The notes: generated by a model not told the origin, from the sequence alone. A DNA stretch of 64,000 bases from Nilaparvata lugens (GCF_014356525.2 NC_052516.1:31655484-31719483); one strand, 5' to 3'; positions 24,811 through 34,636 are shown, numbered from the stretch's first letter. Program-made: numbers and translations.

Positions 24811-25216
24811 TTTGAAATGGTCTTCTCTGATTTGGTCCACATGAAATTATTCAGGAGTAAATTCAACTGGCTTTTGTGCAACCGGGCCTTTGTGAGGGAA
24901 ATTTTTGCATTCCTCTGGGAATTAATCTCAATTTACTGTTATTAGATAGAACATTTCTGTATGAATTATGAATTTTATTATGATTTCTTCTTTCGTAATA
25001 ATTTTTTATGCTTTTGTACTCCAGAGCGAAGCTCGGTCCCCGATATTAGATGATTAGGTAACCAAATATTCAATTTAAATTATACAAGGCACGTTTTTCA
25101 AGTAATTAACAAAATATCCACTTTTAATTATAAAAGGCACGTTTTTCAAGTAATTAACAAAATATTAATGTCAATTATACAAGGCACGTTTCTTAAGTAA
25201 TTTCGTCGTGTTGCAG

Positions 25217-25398
25217 GTTCAAGGACGATAGGCCCTACCCCTGGACACAGGGTGTGTCGTCGCTGATTTTGAACCCCGATTCGGCCAATCAGAGCGTTTA
25301 CACGCAGCGACTGACGCAGGAGGACGCCGGTGTCTACACGTGTCGCGCCACCAACGACACACACCTTATCGAGCATCACATCAGACTCACCGTTTTTC
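25217..25398 (+). CDS. Immunoglobulin-domain exon of a host gene (partial)
   Basis: An acceptor (TGTTGCAG) precedes the exon and a donor (CGTGAGTATT) follows it, with one open frame of 182 nt. The translation ends with the classic Ig F-strand signature EDAGVYTCRATND. The exon begins with one base completing a codon and ends with the first base of the next codon. The next exon found (28207) restores the frame exactly, so both likely belong to one gene on +. The product is probably a secreted or membrane protein of the immunoglobulin superfamily. Resemblance to insect IL-1-receptor-like proteins is only an impression. GC content is higher than in the surrounding intron, which supports coding. 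The antisense frame is a shadow. Confidence 0.7.
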
Positions 25399-25550
25399 GT
25401 GAGTATTCATCATAATTCAGCAAACATAATTAAACTAAACTACTAACAATGACCACGTAACTTGTCATATTATAACTTGTTATATATTTGTCATATAATT
25501 TGAGTTTAAGTGGTCATATAATTTCCAAAACTGAAGAATAATTGGCCCAT

Positions 25551-26400
25551 ATGAATAAAGTTGAGCATTTGCTTATACTTCTAAAATGGAGCATTGCTTC
25601 ATTTCTATGAATAAACGTGAGCAAAACCTTTGCTCATGCTCATCAAAAAAATAGTCTGAGCATTTGCTCAAAAGTAAAAGCTTTTGCTCAAAATTGTATG
25701 AATAAACTAGAGCATTTGCTCAACTTTTGAAGCAAATGCTTCAAAAAAGGTGAGTCTAGTCTAGAGCAGCTTATCACCTTTTGCTCATAGTAAAATGGCT
25801 CAATTAATTCGTATGAGGAAGAGGAAACTATACCAGATACTATCACAACCAATAGTGTAGAACTATAAAACTCGTTTTAGATTCAACCATGAGATAATAT
25901 ATCACCATTATTCCTACAAAAGAATAAAACAAAAGCTACTTGTTATAAAGATAGCAAATAGAAAATAGGCATTTAAGAATATGAGAGTGTAGACGATTAT
26001 AAGAAGGCTATTGATATTATAAGAATATGCTGAAGATTATTATAGAGATTACATTTTTTCACGCTATTATTTCAATATTCTAAACTCAACTAACCTAAAA
26101 CTGTATTCATAAAAAATAGAAAACAGAGCAGACGACGCAAACACAAGCGGTGCCCCCTGTTTGCATATTTAGCGCTTCCGTGAGCTATAAATACAAATTA
26201 AGGCTACAAAAGCGAATCAGCTGATGAAAAATCTTTAAAATACGTGAGCATTTGCTCCAGAGTTCAGGAGCATAAGGTAAAGCTTATTCATATAAAAATG
26301 AGCAAATGCTTTTGCTTCTACCTTTTGCTCATGAGCAAAACCTTATGCTCAATGCTTTTGCTCATGAGCATTTGCTCTGGTTTTATTCATATGGGCCAAT
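25551..26400. mobile_element. ~850 bp element packed with GAGCAAATGCT motifs
   Basis: It starts ATTGGCCCATATGAATAAAG and ends with the mirror TTTTATTCATATGGGCCAAT. Both sides carry many copies of GAGCAAATGCT, GCTTTTGCTCA and their complements. The core (about 25850-26240) is unrelated AT-rich DNA without an open frame. It is a non-autonomous inverted-repeat element in the intron of the Ig gene. Confidence 0.7.
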
Positions 26401-26415
26401 GAAATGTATTCATGA

Positions 26416-26995
26416 CTAGCTGGCCCGGCGAACTTCGTACCGCCAAATAGTTTAATGCATCTCATGATAAATTTTAGCTGGATGCACACCTGAGGAGGCG
26501 CGATACGGCTTTTATTTATATAGATAATTTTCCAAAGGCAAAATAATTAATTTACTAAAAATCAATTAATTCTGAACACCGAAGACTGCCCAATTATTCG
26601 AATCAAAGCAATGTCTTTAACCTGAGGCCGCATCGGCACTGCTGGATGGTTATACACAGAACAGTCATTTTGTTTTTAGTCGGGGCGTTTAGATTAAAAT
26701 ACATGGGCGGCTATGGAGCAGCACACACTCTTGTCTACTATCTACCGACGGCTGTTGTATGACGCAATGTTTATAACAGCTGATTTTTATTTTTGTGTGT
26801 GGCCAGCTCACAAATCTTCTCCCACAAGGATTACATGTAAACTTCGAAGGACCTTAGGAAAGAGTCCTGAAGTCGGATTATAAATTTGATAGGCCATAAA
26901 CCTGGTCCTGGACATAACGAATACAACTAAAAAAATCATCAAATTCGGTGCACACATAAAAAAGTTATTGAATGTCAAAATTTGAGGCTCGCTTA
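26416..26995 (+). repeat. Unclassified repeat, CTAGCTGGCCCGGCG start
   Basis: It starts CTAGCTGGCCCGGCGAACTT, a phrase I recall as common at insect transposon ends. It contains TTTTGTTTTTAGTCGGGGCG and ends CACATAAAAAAGTTATTGAA just before a Helitron-like element. No open frame. The class is uncertain. Confidence 0.4.
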
Positions 26996-27699
26996 TCTAT
27001 ATATATAAAAGCGAAATGGCACTCACTCACTGACTGACTGACTCACTCACTCACTCACTCACTCACTCACTCACTCACTCACTCGCAGTACTAAAAATCT
27101 ACCGGACCAAAAACGTTCAAATTTGGTAGGTATGTTCAGTTGGCCCTTTAGAGGCGCACTAAGAAATCTTTTGGCAATATTTTAACTCTAAGGGTTGTTT
27201 TAAGGGTTTAAAGTTCGTCTTTTAGCATGTATATTCCTCTTCTCCCAATCTCTTAATTATAATTGAAATTTCCATATCATATGTTACTATAGAACTATAA
27301 TCTAGATAGAGTACCTCTTCGAAACAGTTGTTAACTGGCAACTAAATTAATAATTTTGTCAGGTTGGCATTAAGTTGAGTTGACTTTGTTAGGTTAGCAC
27401 CAAGTTGAAGATTTAAATGCATTTATCGCAGAAAAATTGATTGGGTACTGCTACTTCAATCCTGGGAATATTATATTACTAGCCGTCAGGCTCGCTTCGC
27501 TCGCCATATCCGTTTAGCCAGACGTTTAGTCTGGACCCCCGACTGGATTGTCCTAACATATGATAAGAATGCTCAAATGAAAAATGCAGGCGAGCGAAGC
27601 GAGCCTGCTGATCTCATTCCTGGACGATCCAGTCGGGGGTCCAGGGGGCGGAGCCCCCTGGCTAGACGGATATGGCGAGCGAAGCGAGCCTGACGGCTA
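26996..27699 (+). mobile_element. Helitron-like non-autonomous element, copy 1
   Basis: It begins TCTATATATATAAAAGCGAA, followed by an (ACTC)n run, and ends ...GCCTGACGGCTAT. A 658 bp relative at 30386-31043 sits cleanly between A and T of its target and ends CTAG. Near the 3' end, AGCCGTCAGGCTCGCTTCGC and its mirror form a long stem, and CCAGGGGGCGGAGCCCCCTGG-type sequence forms a short hairpin. The final CTAT differs from the expected CTAG. No Rep/helicase gene is present. Confidence 0.6.
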
Positions 27700-28206
27700 T
27701 TATTTATATAGATATATAGATGTACGGTATATAAGCATTCATGAAGTATATAGAGTATCCCACAAAGGTGTACAGAAATTGTACATGAAATTTGCAACAG
27801 AAAATGTCAAGTACATTTTTTTCTAAAATTTAAATTTTTATTGATATTTTTCTAACTTAACAGAAATTGTACATGAAATTTGCAACAGAAAATATCAAGT
27901 AAAATTTTCTTATATGGCCTTCGATTTTCAAGATTAGACGTTTTGAAAAACTTTAATAACCAGTGAACTATCTGTGAAATTCTAATTATAAGGATATGAT
28001 TGTGAAGAGGATGAAATTTCCAATAAGATTGTTAGACTTTTCTTCCTTTGTTTAATGTGTTTGTATTTTTTATGAGTGTTCAAACCATTTTAAATTCAGC
28101 TTTGAACTCGACGAATGTAATTTTTTCAACTTTGAACGCCCATAAATCAATATTTCTTACATTTTGAATTTCTAAAACGTTTTAAAAGTTGAATTTTTTG
28201 TTACAG
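27700..28206. other. Intronic stretch with a short duplication
   Basis: AAATTGTACATGAAATTTGC and the following bases occur twice (about 27776 and 27864). The ~90 bp upstream of 28207 is TTT-rich, fitting the end of an intron. Confidence 0.45.
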
Positions 28207-28311
28207 AATCAAGCAGTTATGTCGACGAGCCGAAACCGACTTACCAAGTACCTGAAGCCCACTTTGCCAAAATCGACGAACCAGCAAGACTTTACTGTGA
28301 AGCTTTTGTTG
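28207..28311 (+). CDS. Second Ig-gene exon (partial)
   Basis: The acceptor TTGTTACAG lies at 28198-28206 and the donor GGTAAGAATT starts after 28311. The 105 nt exon is open in the frame set by the exon at 25217-25398. It encodes YVDEPKPTYQVPEAHFAKI and then RLYCEAFVG, the start of the next Ig domain (its first cysteine). Both junctions agree in phase, which supports a single gene with a 2.8 kb intron. I did not find the following exons downstream with confidence. Confidence 0.65.
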
Positions 28312-28349
28312 GTAAGAATTCTAAATTTTTAACATAAATCTGTAATATA

Positions 28350-28562
28350 ATAAAGGAAAGCCTCGACTTATACACGTACAGTATAGGAAATTCACGAATG
28401 ACGCATCATCACGTCTCAACTACTCAACTGATTAACTTGAAATTTTGCATAAAGATTCTCAATTTACCGAGGATGGTTATAGGCCTATTTTCAATTCCTC
28501 AAGATTTGAGTTTGTCAAGTATTTAATCAGACCCTTGCGGAGCACGGGTTATCAGCTGGTAT
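28350..28562 (-). repeat. Family D repeat, inverted
   Basis: Mirrored family D blocks: ACGCATCATCACGTCTCAAC, ACCGAGGATGGTTATAGGCC and CTTGCGGAGCACGGGTTATC. Confidence 0.55.
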
Positions 28563-28789
28563 TCGATAAAGCTTATTAATGTCTTAATAAATTCATACAA
28601 ACTTGATAGCAATTCAATATGGATCTCCCTTCCATAGCTCGAGCACGTTGCTTTTATGGACCTACATAGTGTAATATCATTGGATTTTATTATATTCTAT
28701 CATGTATATTTGAATGAAGAATTTCAAATCCAAAACGTAGGTTCCATTCAAAATAATATGCCAACGATTTTGCCAGTTTCAAGTTCAGC

Positions 28790-29570
28790 AATATGCTGAT
28801 GATAATACAAGATTATCAGTCAAAGAAAATAACTCTTTACTGAATCTAATGGGTATTAAATCAATGCTGAATCTTTAGGTATAATGATCCGTTAGATTTG
28901 ATAAGTGTTCTAGAAACCAGGCCCAAATCTTCTGGGACCCTCTGAGAATATATAAGGTGGTTATAGAAGGACTTTACACCTTTGAAAGTACATAAATATT
29001 TATTGAAATTACTTACAGAATTGAGAAAGGTGCCATTTTGTTACAAAACACTTCAAGTTTAAGGTGTGAGTGTTATTTTGGTTGGATGTGACAGCCGTTG
29101 GTGATGCCGTTGGTAACCGTAATCAGCCGTTGGTAATGCCATTGGTAACCGTAATCAGCCGTTGGTAACCGTAATCAGCCGTTGGTAACCGTAATCAGCC
29201 GTTGGTAACCGTAATCAGCCGTTGGTAACCGTAATCGATTTCTTGCCACACCGTATCAGCATATCAGGCGTAACTTGTGCCGGATCGCAGCGATCCGAAT
29301 GTGATCCGATTTCGGAGGTCATCAAGATTGTCTGGTAGAGGCGGAAACCTCATCCTCAATGAAACCCCACAGGAAGAAATACATCGATGTTAAATCCGGT
29401 GAGCGATGTGGCCATGCAATTGGAGCTGCACTGCCAATCCAGTGAAGTTGAAAGCGAATGTCTAGAAAATCCCAAACTTGTCCATGGGAATGAGGTGGTG
29501 CACCTCTTGCTCACGCTGAACAAGATGAACAAGTGCCCTTTTACTCTCAAGTTTGGGATTTTCTAGACTA
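28790..29570 (-). pseudogene. Degraded mariner-like transposon with transposase remnant
   Basis: On the minus strand near 29340-29450 the translation gives PHRSPDLTSMYFFLWGFI, the hallmark SPDL...FFLWG block of mariner-type transposases. It is followed by stops. A mirror copy of much of this segment lies at 31131-32290. A 20 bp tandem repeat (29095-29235) sits inside. Only the end of the transposase can be seen, so it is inactive. Confidence 0.65.
29095..29235. repeat. 20 bp tandem array
   Basis: About seven units of GTTGGTAACCGTAATCAGCC, the first two imperfect. The mirror mariner-like copy has only a single unit (31975-31985), so the array grew here after the copies diverged. Confidence 0.9.
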
Positions 29571-31130
29571 GTAGTTCTGTGAACAGTAGACCTCACTCAG
29601 TATTCTCATCCACAAGTACCAGATATCAACTGTTTTAAATGTTAAAAAACTCAGTTCACGTTTGAATTTGTATTCCATATGATATAATTCATCCAGTTCC
29701 GTGATGATCTTTCTATCTGATGAAAATTAATTTTTTAGATTCAAAAATATTATAATTTCTCCAGCATTATTTAGTTCATTTGTTTATTTCTATTCACCTA
29801 TTAAATTAGTTTTTTCGAATGTGAGAATATTGATACTGATGGGCACGCCTAATAATACCATGACTGCAAAACAAAATATTGAAACCAAAGACCTTAAAGC
29901 TGCGATTAGACCAAATTTATTTAAAAAAATGTTAATAACTCCTTCCTTTTAGATTATATTAGATCGAACATAACTTATCATACACATGATGAACATATGT
30001 GTTTGTCAATTTCGTTCAATCTAATAGAATCTATAAAGATTTAAGTTATAACCATTTTGTTAATAACTTTGGTGTAAACCCAGCTTAAAGAAGCATACCT
30101 CTTTAATGTCTTTGATTGAAACTATAGACATTATACAAATACAGTAATAGACTGGCTTCTCCACACATCTGTGTAATCACTTGTCAGCTGATTTATGATG
30201 AATAATTCTATAGTCTGATTTTTACTCTAATATTGGCGTATGAAGGAGGCTCCTTTTTTTATATTATCCTTGAAATGCAAAATTTACAAAAAACCTTGTA
30301 TATACGTCGACGCGCAATTTAAAAAGGAACTACCTGTCAAATTTCATGAAAATCTATTACCGCGTTTCGCCGTAAATGCGCAACATCTATATATATAAAA
30401 GCGAAATGGCACTCACTCACTCACTCACTCGCATAACTAAAAATCTACCGGACCAAAAACTTTCAAATTTGGTAGGTATGTTCAGTTGGCCCTTTAGAGG
30501 CGCACTAAGAAATCTTTTGGCAATATTTTAACTCTAAGGGTTGTTTTAAGGGTTTAAAGTTCGTATTTTAGCATGTATATTCTTTTTCTCCCAATCTCTT
30601 AATTATAATTGAAATTTTCATATCATTTATGTTACTATAGAACTATAATCTGGATATAGTACCTCTTCGAAATAGTCGTTAACTGGCAACTAAATTAATA
30701 ATTTTGTCAGCTTGGCATTAAGTTGAGTTGACTTTGTTAGGTTGGCTCCAAGTTGAAGATTTGAATGCATTTATCGCGGAAAAATTGATTGGGCACTGCT
30801 ACTTCAATCCTGGGAATATTATATTACTAGCCGTCGGCTCGCTTCGCTCGCCATATCCGTTTAGCCAGACGTTTAGTCTGGACCCCCGACTGGATTGTCC
30901 TAACATATGATAAAATGCTCAAATGGAAAATGCAGGCGAGCGAAGCGAGCCTGCTGATCTCATTCTTGGACGATCCAGTCAGGGTCCAGGGGGCGGGCTC
31001 CTGGCTAGACGGATATTGCGAGCGAAGCGAGCCTGACGGCTAGTATAAATATATAAACATATAAACATTTAAACATTGAGAGAAATGCCACACCGTCGAC
31101 TTGGATCTTAGACCTCACTTCGTTCGGTCA
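29567..31130 (-). repeat. Family A repeat with two insertions
   Basis: It starts CTAGTAGTTCTGTGAACAGT (29567-29625), resumes at about 30112 with TTGATTGAAACTATAGACAT, and ends ACCTCACTTCGTTCGGTCAA. The insert at 29626-30111 is unrecognised AT-rich DNA. The insert at 30386-31043 is a Helitron-like element. Confidence 0.6.
30386..31043 (+). mobile_element. Helitron-like non-autonomous element, copy 2
   Basis: The host family A sequence GCGCAACA|TATAAACAT is split exactly between A and T. The insert starts TC (TCTATATATATAAAAGCGAA) and ends CTAG, with no target duplication. These are the defining marks of Helitron insertion. It is 658 bp, without protein. Its relative is at 26996. Confidence 0.75.
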
Positions 31131-31546
31131 ACAATTGCTTTCAACTTCGCTGGATTTATCAAGCTGTGCCAATTGCATGGCCACCGGATTTCTTCCTGTG
31201 AGGTTTCATTAAGGATAAGGTTTATGCTTCGCCTCTACCAGACAATCTCAATGACCTCCGAAATCGGATCACATTCGGATCGCTGCAGTGGCACAAGTTA
31301 CGCCTGATATCAGCTGTGCTGAATAGTGAGTTGTGTTTTTCTGGCTCTAAATATTTTAAAATTACTCAAAAATTTTCCAATTGATGGTGAATTGAGTGTG
31401 ATATTTTTGATTTTTATTCTGTTTTCAACCGTCAAAATTCAAAAATCTTAGTTTTCGTTGTTTTTGAGTGAAAATGGACTAAATTTTAGTAAAGTGAAAT
31501 CATAACCCTATTTCGGAGTTTTAAAATGTTATCTAAATTTGGGAGA

Positions 31547-31588
<42 letters not shown>

Positions 31589-32290
31589 GTACTTATTTAT
31601 GTAGATTACAATATATACTGGCTTATACACTTATATACAATAGCTTACAATACAGCAAAATTATAGATGAATTTACATAATATAGACTAAGAAAATAACT
31701 ATTGAACTGTATATGATATGAAAAAGCAATTGTAATACATATAATAACTATAGATAATAATCATATTGTTATGCATCTACATAAATTGGCGGAGCTTTGG
31801 ACATATTAATGTCCATTCTTTGGGAAATAGTACAATAGAGAGAAATAGTACACGGAGTATCCTTAGTTTTTCTCTCACAATCAGTGCTTCTTTGTGAAAA
31901 ATATAAATAAAATAAATATGCTGATACGAGTGTGGCAAGAAATCGGTTATTATTGGTGGTATGTATGTTGCATTACCAACGGCTGTCACATCGAACAAAA
32001 GTAAAACTCACACCTTAAACTTGAAGTGTTTTGTAACAAAATGACACCTTTCTCAATTCTGTAAATTATTCCAATAAATATGTATGTGCTTTCAAAGGTA
32101 TAGAGCCCTTTTATAATCAATCACCTTGTATATTCTCAGAAGGTTCCAGAAGATTTGGGCCTGGTTTCTAGAACACTTATCAAATCTAACGGATCATTAT
32201 ACCTAAAGATTCAGCATTGATTTAATACCCATTAGATTCAGTAAAGAGTTATTTTATTTGACTGATAATCTTGAAATTATTGTCATTATC
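31131..32290 (+). pseudogene. Second mariner-like remnant, opposite orientation
   Basis: Around 31195-31310 the frame reads GFIKDKVYASPLPDNLNDLR followed by NRITFGSL, the C-terminal part of a mariner-type transposase, with stops before it. 31975-32275 mirrors 28800-29090. A family B tail (31562-31830) is inserted between. Confidence 0.65.
31562..31830 (-). repeat. Non-LTR 3' tail (family B), inverted
   Basis: It begins with (TTGA)n, then GAGTACTTATTTATGTAGAT, and runs to GGCGGAGCTTTGGACATA. It is the mirror of 1217-1503. Confidence 0.6.
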
Positions 32291-33037
32291 AAAAAATGAG
32301 GAAATGATTTGTATGAATCAAGAATGTGTCACAGCTTTTTTAAAAAAAATGTCAATGTATTGTCTTCAAAATTCTTCTTCTTCTTGCGTTCAAGAATTAG
32401 ACTTTTACATATTTCGACTCACTATAGCATAAAAATGTCTTGGGCCTGGCTCTAAAACAGTTTGGTTTCTCTTATTAAATCTAATGGACCACTAGATCTG
32501 TATTAGATCTATTATTTTAATGGTTCATTAGATTTGATGTGTCCTAGAAACCGTGCCCAAGTCTTGAAAGCTGTTTTCCAACTAGGCGCACACCAGTTAG
32601 TCAAGTCAAGACAAGACAAGACATGATGAGACACGTTTTCAGTTTGTCAAGTTTCAAAATGGACCCTTGCGGAGCACTTTTTTGTTGTCTAATTATGTCC
32701 CTATTTCCCTCAATGCGAGATTTGAGGTGAAATTATTTTCTCTGTTTATCAAGTTTAGATAAGATGAGCTGTAGGATTTGTGAGTGGTCCTTGACTTCTT
32801 CATTTTTCTTCATCTGCGATTTATTTTCTTTGGTCCAATTTCGGAGAAAGTCATTCTCTTTTCTGTTGGGCCTACTTGTGATGTGAGTGGCTACTTTGAG
32901 AATTACCACATACCGAGACGAAGATCGCAACATTTTTTTGATGTTATCTTCTTACTGGCTCCCTACCTTTACGAGTTTACGTATTTTTTTTTGTAACTCA
33001 TAAGTAGGGTATTTGTGCCGATTGAGCATCAATTTAA
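32291..33037. other. Left flank of the Polinton
   Basis: It contains a half-copy of the GTTAGTCAAG/ACAAGACA MITE (about 32583-32640; full copies at 53805-54189). No gene was seen. This is the DNA directly outside the left terminal repeat. Confidence 0.4.
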
Positions 33038-33418
33038 CATCAAGGTCAAGGTCAAGGTCGAATTCAAGGTCAAGGTTGAGAGATGTTATCTCAACCACCA
33101 CCCCGCCCCGACTGAATTCTCTGTTGGAATGAGCCCTGTATTTATAGACCAGGGAGGAGATGTTTACAGCAAGAATTTCTATTAAACACTGAGGAAAATA
33201 TTTTTATTAGGGGGGGCGTGGCCTAATTCAATTCCCTCCCCCACACCCCTAAAAGGTGTGGCCTAATACCATTATTATTTCCCACTAGGTATACAACCAA
33301 AAGTCAAATTCAAGTCAAATTCAAGGTCAAATTCAAGGTCAAATTCAAGGTCAAATTCAAGGTCAAGGTCAAGGTCAAATTCAAGGTCAAGGTCAAGGTC
33401 AATGATGATCCCCACTTG
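33038..33418 (+). repeat. Left terminal inverted repeat
   Basis: It starts CATCAAGGTCAAGGTCAAGG, passes GAGATGTTATCTCAACCACC, TGTTTACAGCAAGAATTTCT and GGGGGGCGTGGCC, and ends in nine AAGGTC words before ATGATGATCCCCACTTG. The right repeat mirrors it but has only two inner AAGGTC words, which accounts for its shorter length. Terminal repeats of a few hundred bp with tandem ends are typical of Polintons. Confidence 0.88.
33110..33146 (-). promoter_or_regulatory. Outward core promoter in the left terminal repeat
   Basis: Reading on minus, TATAAATA (33146-33139) is followed by TCAGTC with its A at 33113, 33 bp from the first T of the TATA box. TCAGTC matches the arthropod initiator. It points out of the element. 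The mirror is at 47358-47393. Confidence 0.5.
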
Positions 33419-33701
33419 TATGAAAATGTGAACCTAGTTTTTTTATTACAAAAATAACGAAGAACCTGTTGATGTTATAAAAAAATACAGGAATAACTTT
33501 TTTTAGTAAATTTAATAACAAATCAATAAACATATCATTTATCAAGATATAATGAATATTAAGTGAGATATGACATCTTTAGTGATTGGAGATCTCAGAT
33601 TTCTTCAAGCAGAGATCGGAGATTGGAGATTAACAAAGATTTGATACTGTATGAATGAATCAATAAATAGATGAATAAATAAATATATACATGTTGAAAA
33701 A
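33419..33701. other. Leader between terminal repeat and first gene
   Basis: AT-rich and without a gene. Presumably contains the promoter of the PLA2 gene. No TATA/initiator pair could be fixed. Confidence 0.4.
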
Positions 33702-34274
33702 ATGTACTTAATAAAAATGATCAAGAAGAAAATACCATTGTTGAAGAAAATAAAACGGAAGAAGGTTGTGTCTGGATCTGGAATAATCGGATCTATATTG
33801 AACAAAGCAATTGACTTACTACCTGTTGAACTTCATATCCCTGGCTACAATTTTTGTGGCCCTGGCACAAAACTTGAAAAAAGATTGAAGAGAGGTGATA
33901 AAGGAATAAATAAACTTGATGATGCATGCCGGGAACATGATATAGCTTATAGCAATCCTAATCAGAATAGAACAGAAGCTGATAAGAAACTAGCTGCCCT
34001 GGCTTGGGAAAGAGTCAAATCACCTGATGCTAGCCTTGGAGAGCGCTCATCAGCATACTTGGTAACAAACTTATTGAATGCCAAGACTAAATTTGGTGGT
34101 GGGTTGTTTCTGAGACCCTACAAAGGGTGTGGGTTGTTTCTGAAACCCTACAAAGGGTGTGGGTTGCAAAAGAATAAGAATAAAACAATAAAGAAGAAGG
34201 TGAATCAGAAGAGGATACAAGAGACATTGAGGAAAATTCTAAAAAAAAAACACCATTCACAAACATTGAAATAA
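33702..34274 (+). CDS. Phospholipase A2 protein, parvovirus VP1 type
   Basis: 190 residues. The calcium loop is at residues 49-55 (YNFCGPG) and the catalytic His-Asp pair at 79-80 in the DACREHDIAY motif. This PLA2 form occurs in the VP1 unique region of parvoviruses, where it breaches endosomal membranes, and I recall it in some Polinton/adintovirus genomes. The N-terminus is highly basic (Lys-rich, residues 5-21), followed by a Gly-rich VVSGSG stretch. After the enzyme domain a ten-residue unit (GLFL[R/K]PYKGC) is repeated twice, then a Lys-rich tail. It probably acts within the virion during entry. Met6 (33717) is an alternative start. The frame runs into A10 at 34241-34250, where the frame of the next gene is one step away. 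Confidence 0.88.
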   Translation: MYLIKMIKKKIPLLKKIKRKKVVSGSGIIGSILNKAIDLLPVELHIPGYNFCGPGTKLEKRLKRGDKGINKLDDACREHDIAYSNPNQNRTEADKKLAALAWERVKSPDASLGERSSAYLVTNLLNAKTKFGGGLFLRPYKGCGLFLKPYKGCGLQKNKNKTIKKKVNQKRIQETLRKILKKKHHSQTLK

Positions 34275-34636
34275 TAGATTATGCAAGAAAGCTTGAATTA
34301 CCACTACGAGGTGTCTACATGAGAGATAGTCTACCAGAAATACCACTCAAAGATCTAGAAATTGGTGTAATCAATTTGGATGATGAAAGCAGTACAGGAA
34401 GTCATTGGACATGTTATATTAAATGTAACAATACATGTGACTATTTCGATAGTTTTGGAAATTTGAGTCCTCCACTTGAATTTATGGCTTATATGAAAGA
34501 TATAAAAATACATTACAACTATAAGAAGTATCAAGAAATCGATGACAATTCAATAGTATGTGGTCATTTATGTTTATTGTGGTTGTATAAAAAATATGTT
34601 CTCATTAACAGCAAATCAAAATCCACTGGTAAGTGA
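34184..34636 (+). CDS. PRO: Adenovirus-type cysteine protease (adenain-like)
   Basis: Catalytic residues counted from the first in-frame ATG (34319) are His29 (GSHWTC), Asp44 (DYFDSFG) and Cys81 (VCGHLC), the order of adenovirus maturation proteases. The frame is open upstream to 34184, and the residues just before that Met (IIDYARKLELPLRGVY) look like a real N-terminus of the family, so 34319 is probably internal. No in-frame ATG exists in 34184-34318. Expression may need a -1 shift at A10 (34241-34250) from the PLA2 frame, an intron, or correction of one miscalled A. It should cleave capsid precursors. It overlaps the next gene by 41 nt. Confidence 0.88.
   Translation, partial: NNKEEGESEEDTRDIEENSKKKTPFTNIEIIDYARKLELPLRGVYMRDSLPEIPLKDLEIGVINLDDESSTGSHWTCYIKCNNTCDYFDSFGNLSPPLEFMAYMKDIKIHYNYKKYQEIDDNSIVCGHLCLLWLYKKYVLINSKSKSTGK

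Larger units (their letters stand above)
23571..25049 (+). repeat. Interspersed element E, interrupted by a nested insertion
   Basis: The order is TTTATATGTTTAGATGTTTG, GGTCTCATCCCTGTGAGAAC, GAGTGAGCGAGTTCATGTGT and CCGGTTGCA at the left. After the insertion come AAATGGTCTTCTCTGATTTG and GAGCGAAGCTCGGTCCCCGA. The uninterrupted mirror copy is at 56936-57539. Subterminal blocks resemble the MITE at 51683-51831. No coding capacity was seen. Confidence 0.65.

Noticed and set aside
25146..25379. 77-codon frame on minus
   Set aside because: Antisense shadow of the Ig exon, whose + frame has splice signals and domain motifs.
29095..29235. CRISPR-like direct repeats of 20 bp
   Set aside because: Units are contiguous without spacers, inside a mariner remnant in a eukaryotic genome.
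33605..33805. 66-codon frame on minus
   Set aside because: Antisense to the start of the PLA2 gene, with low-complexity hydrophobic composition.
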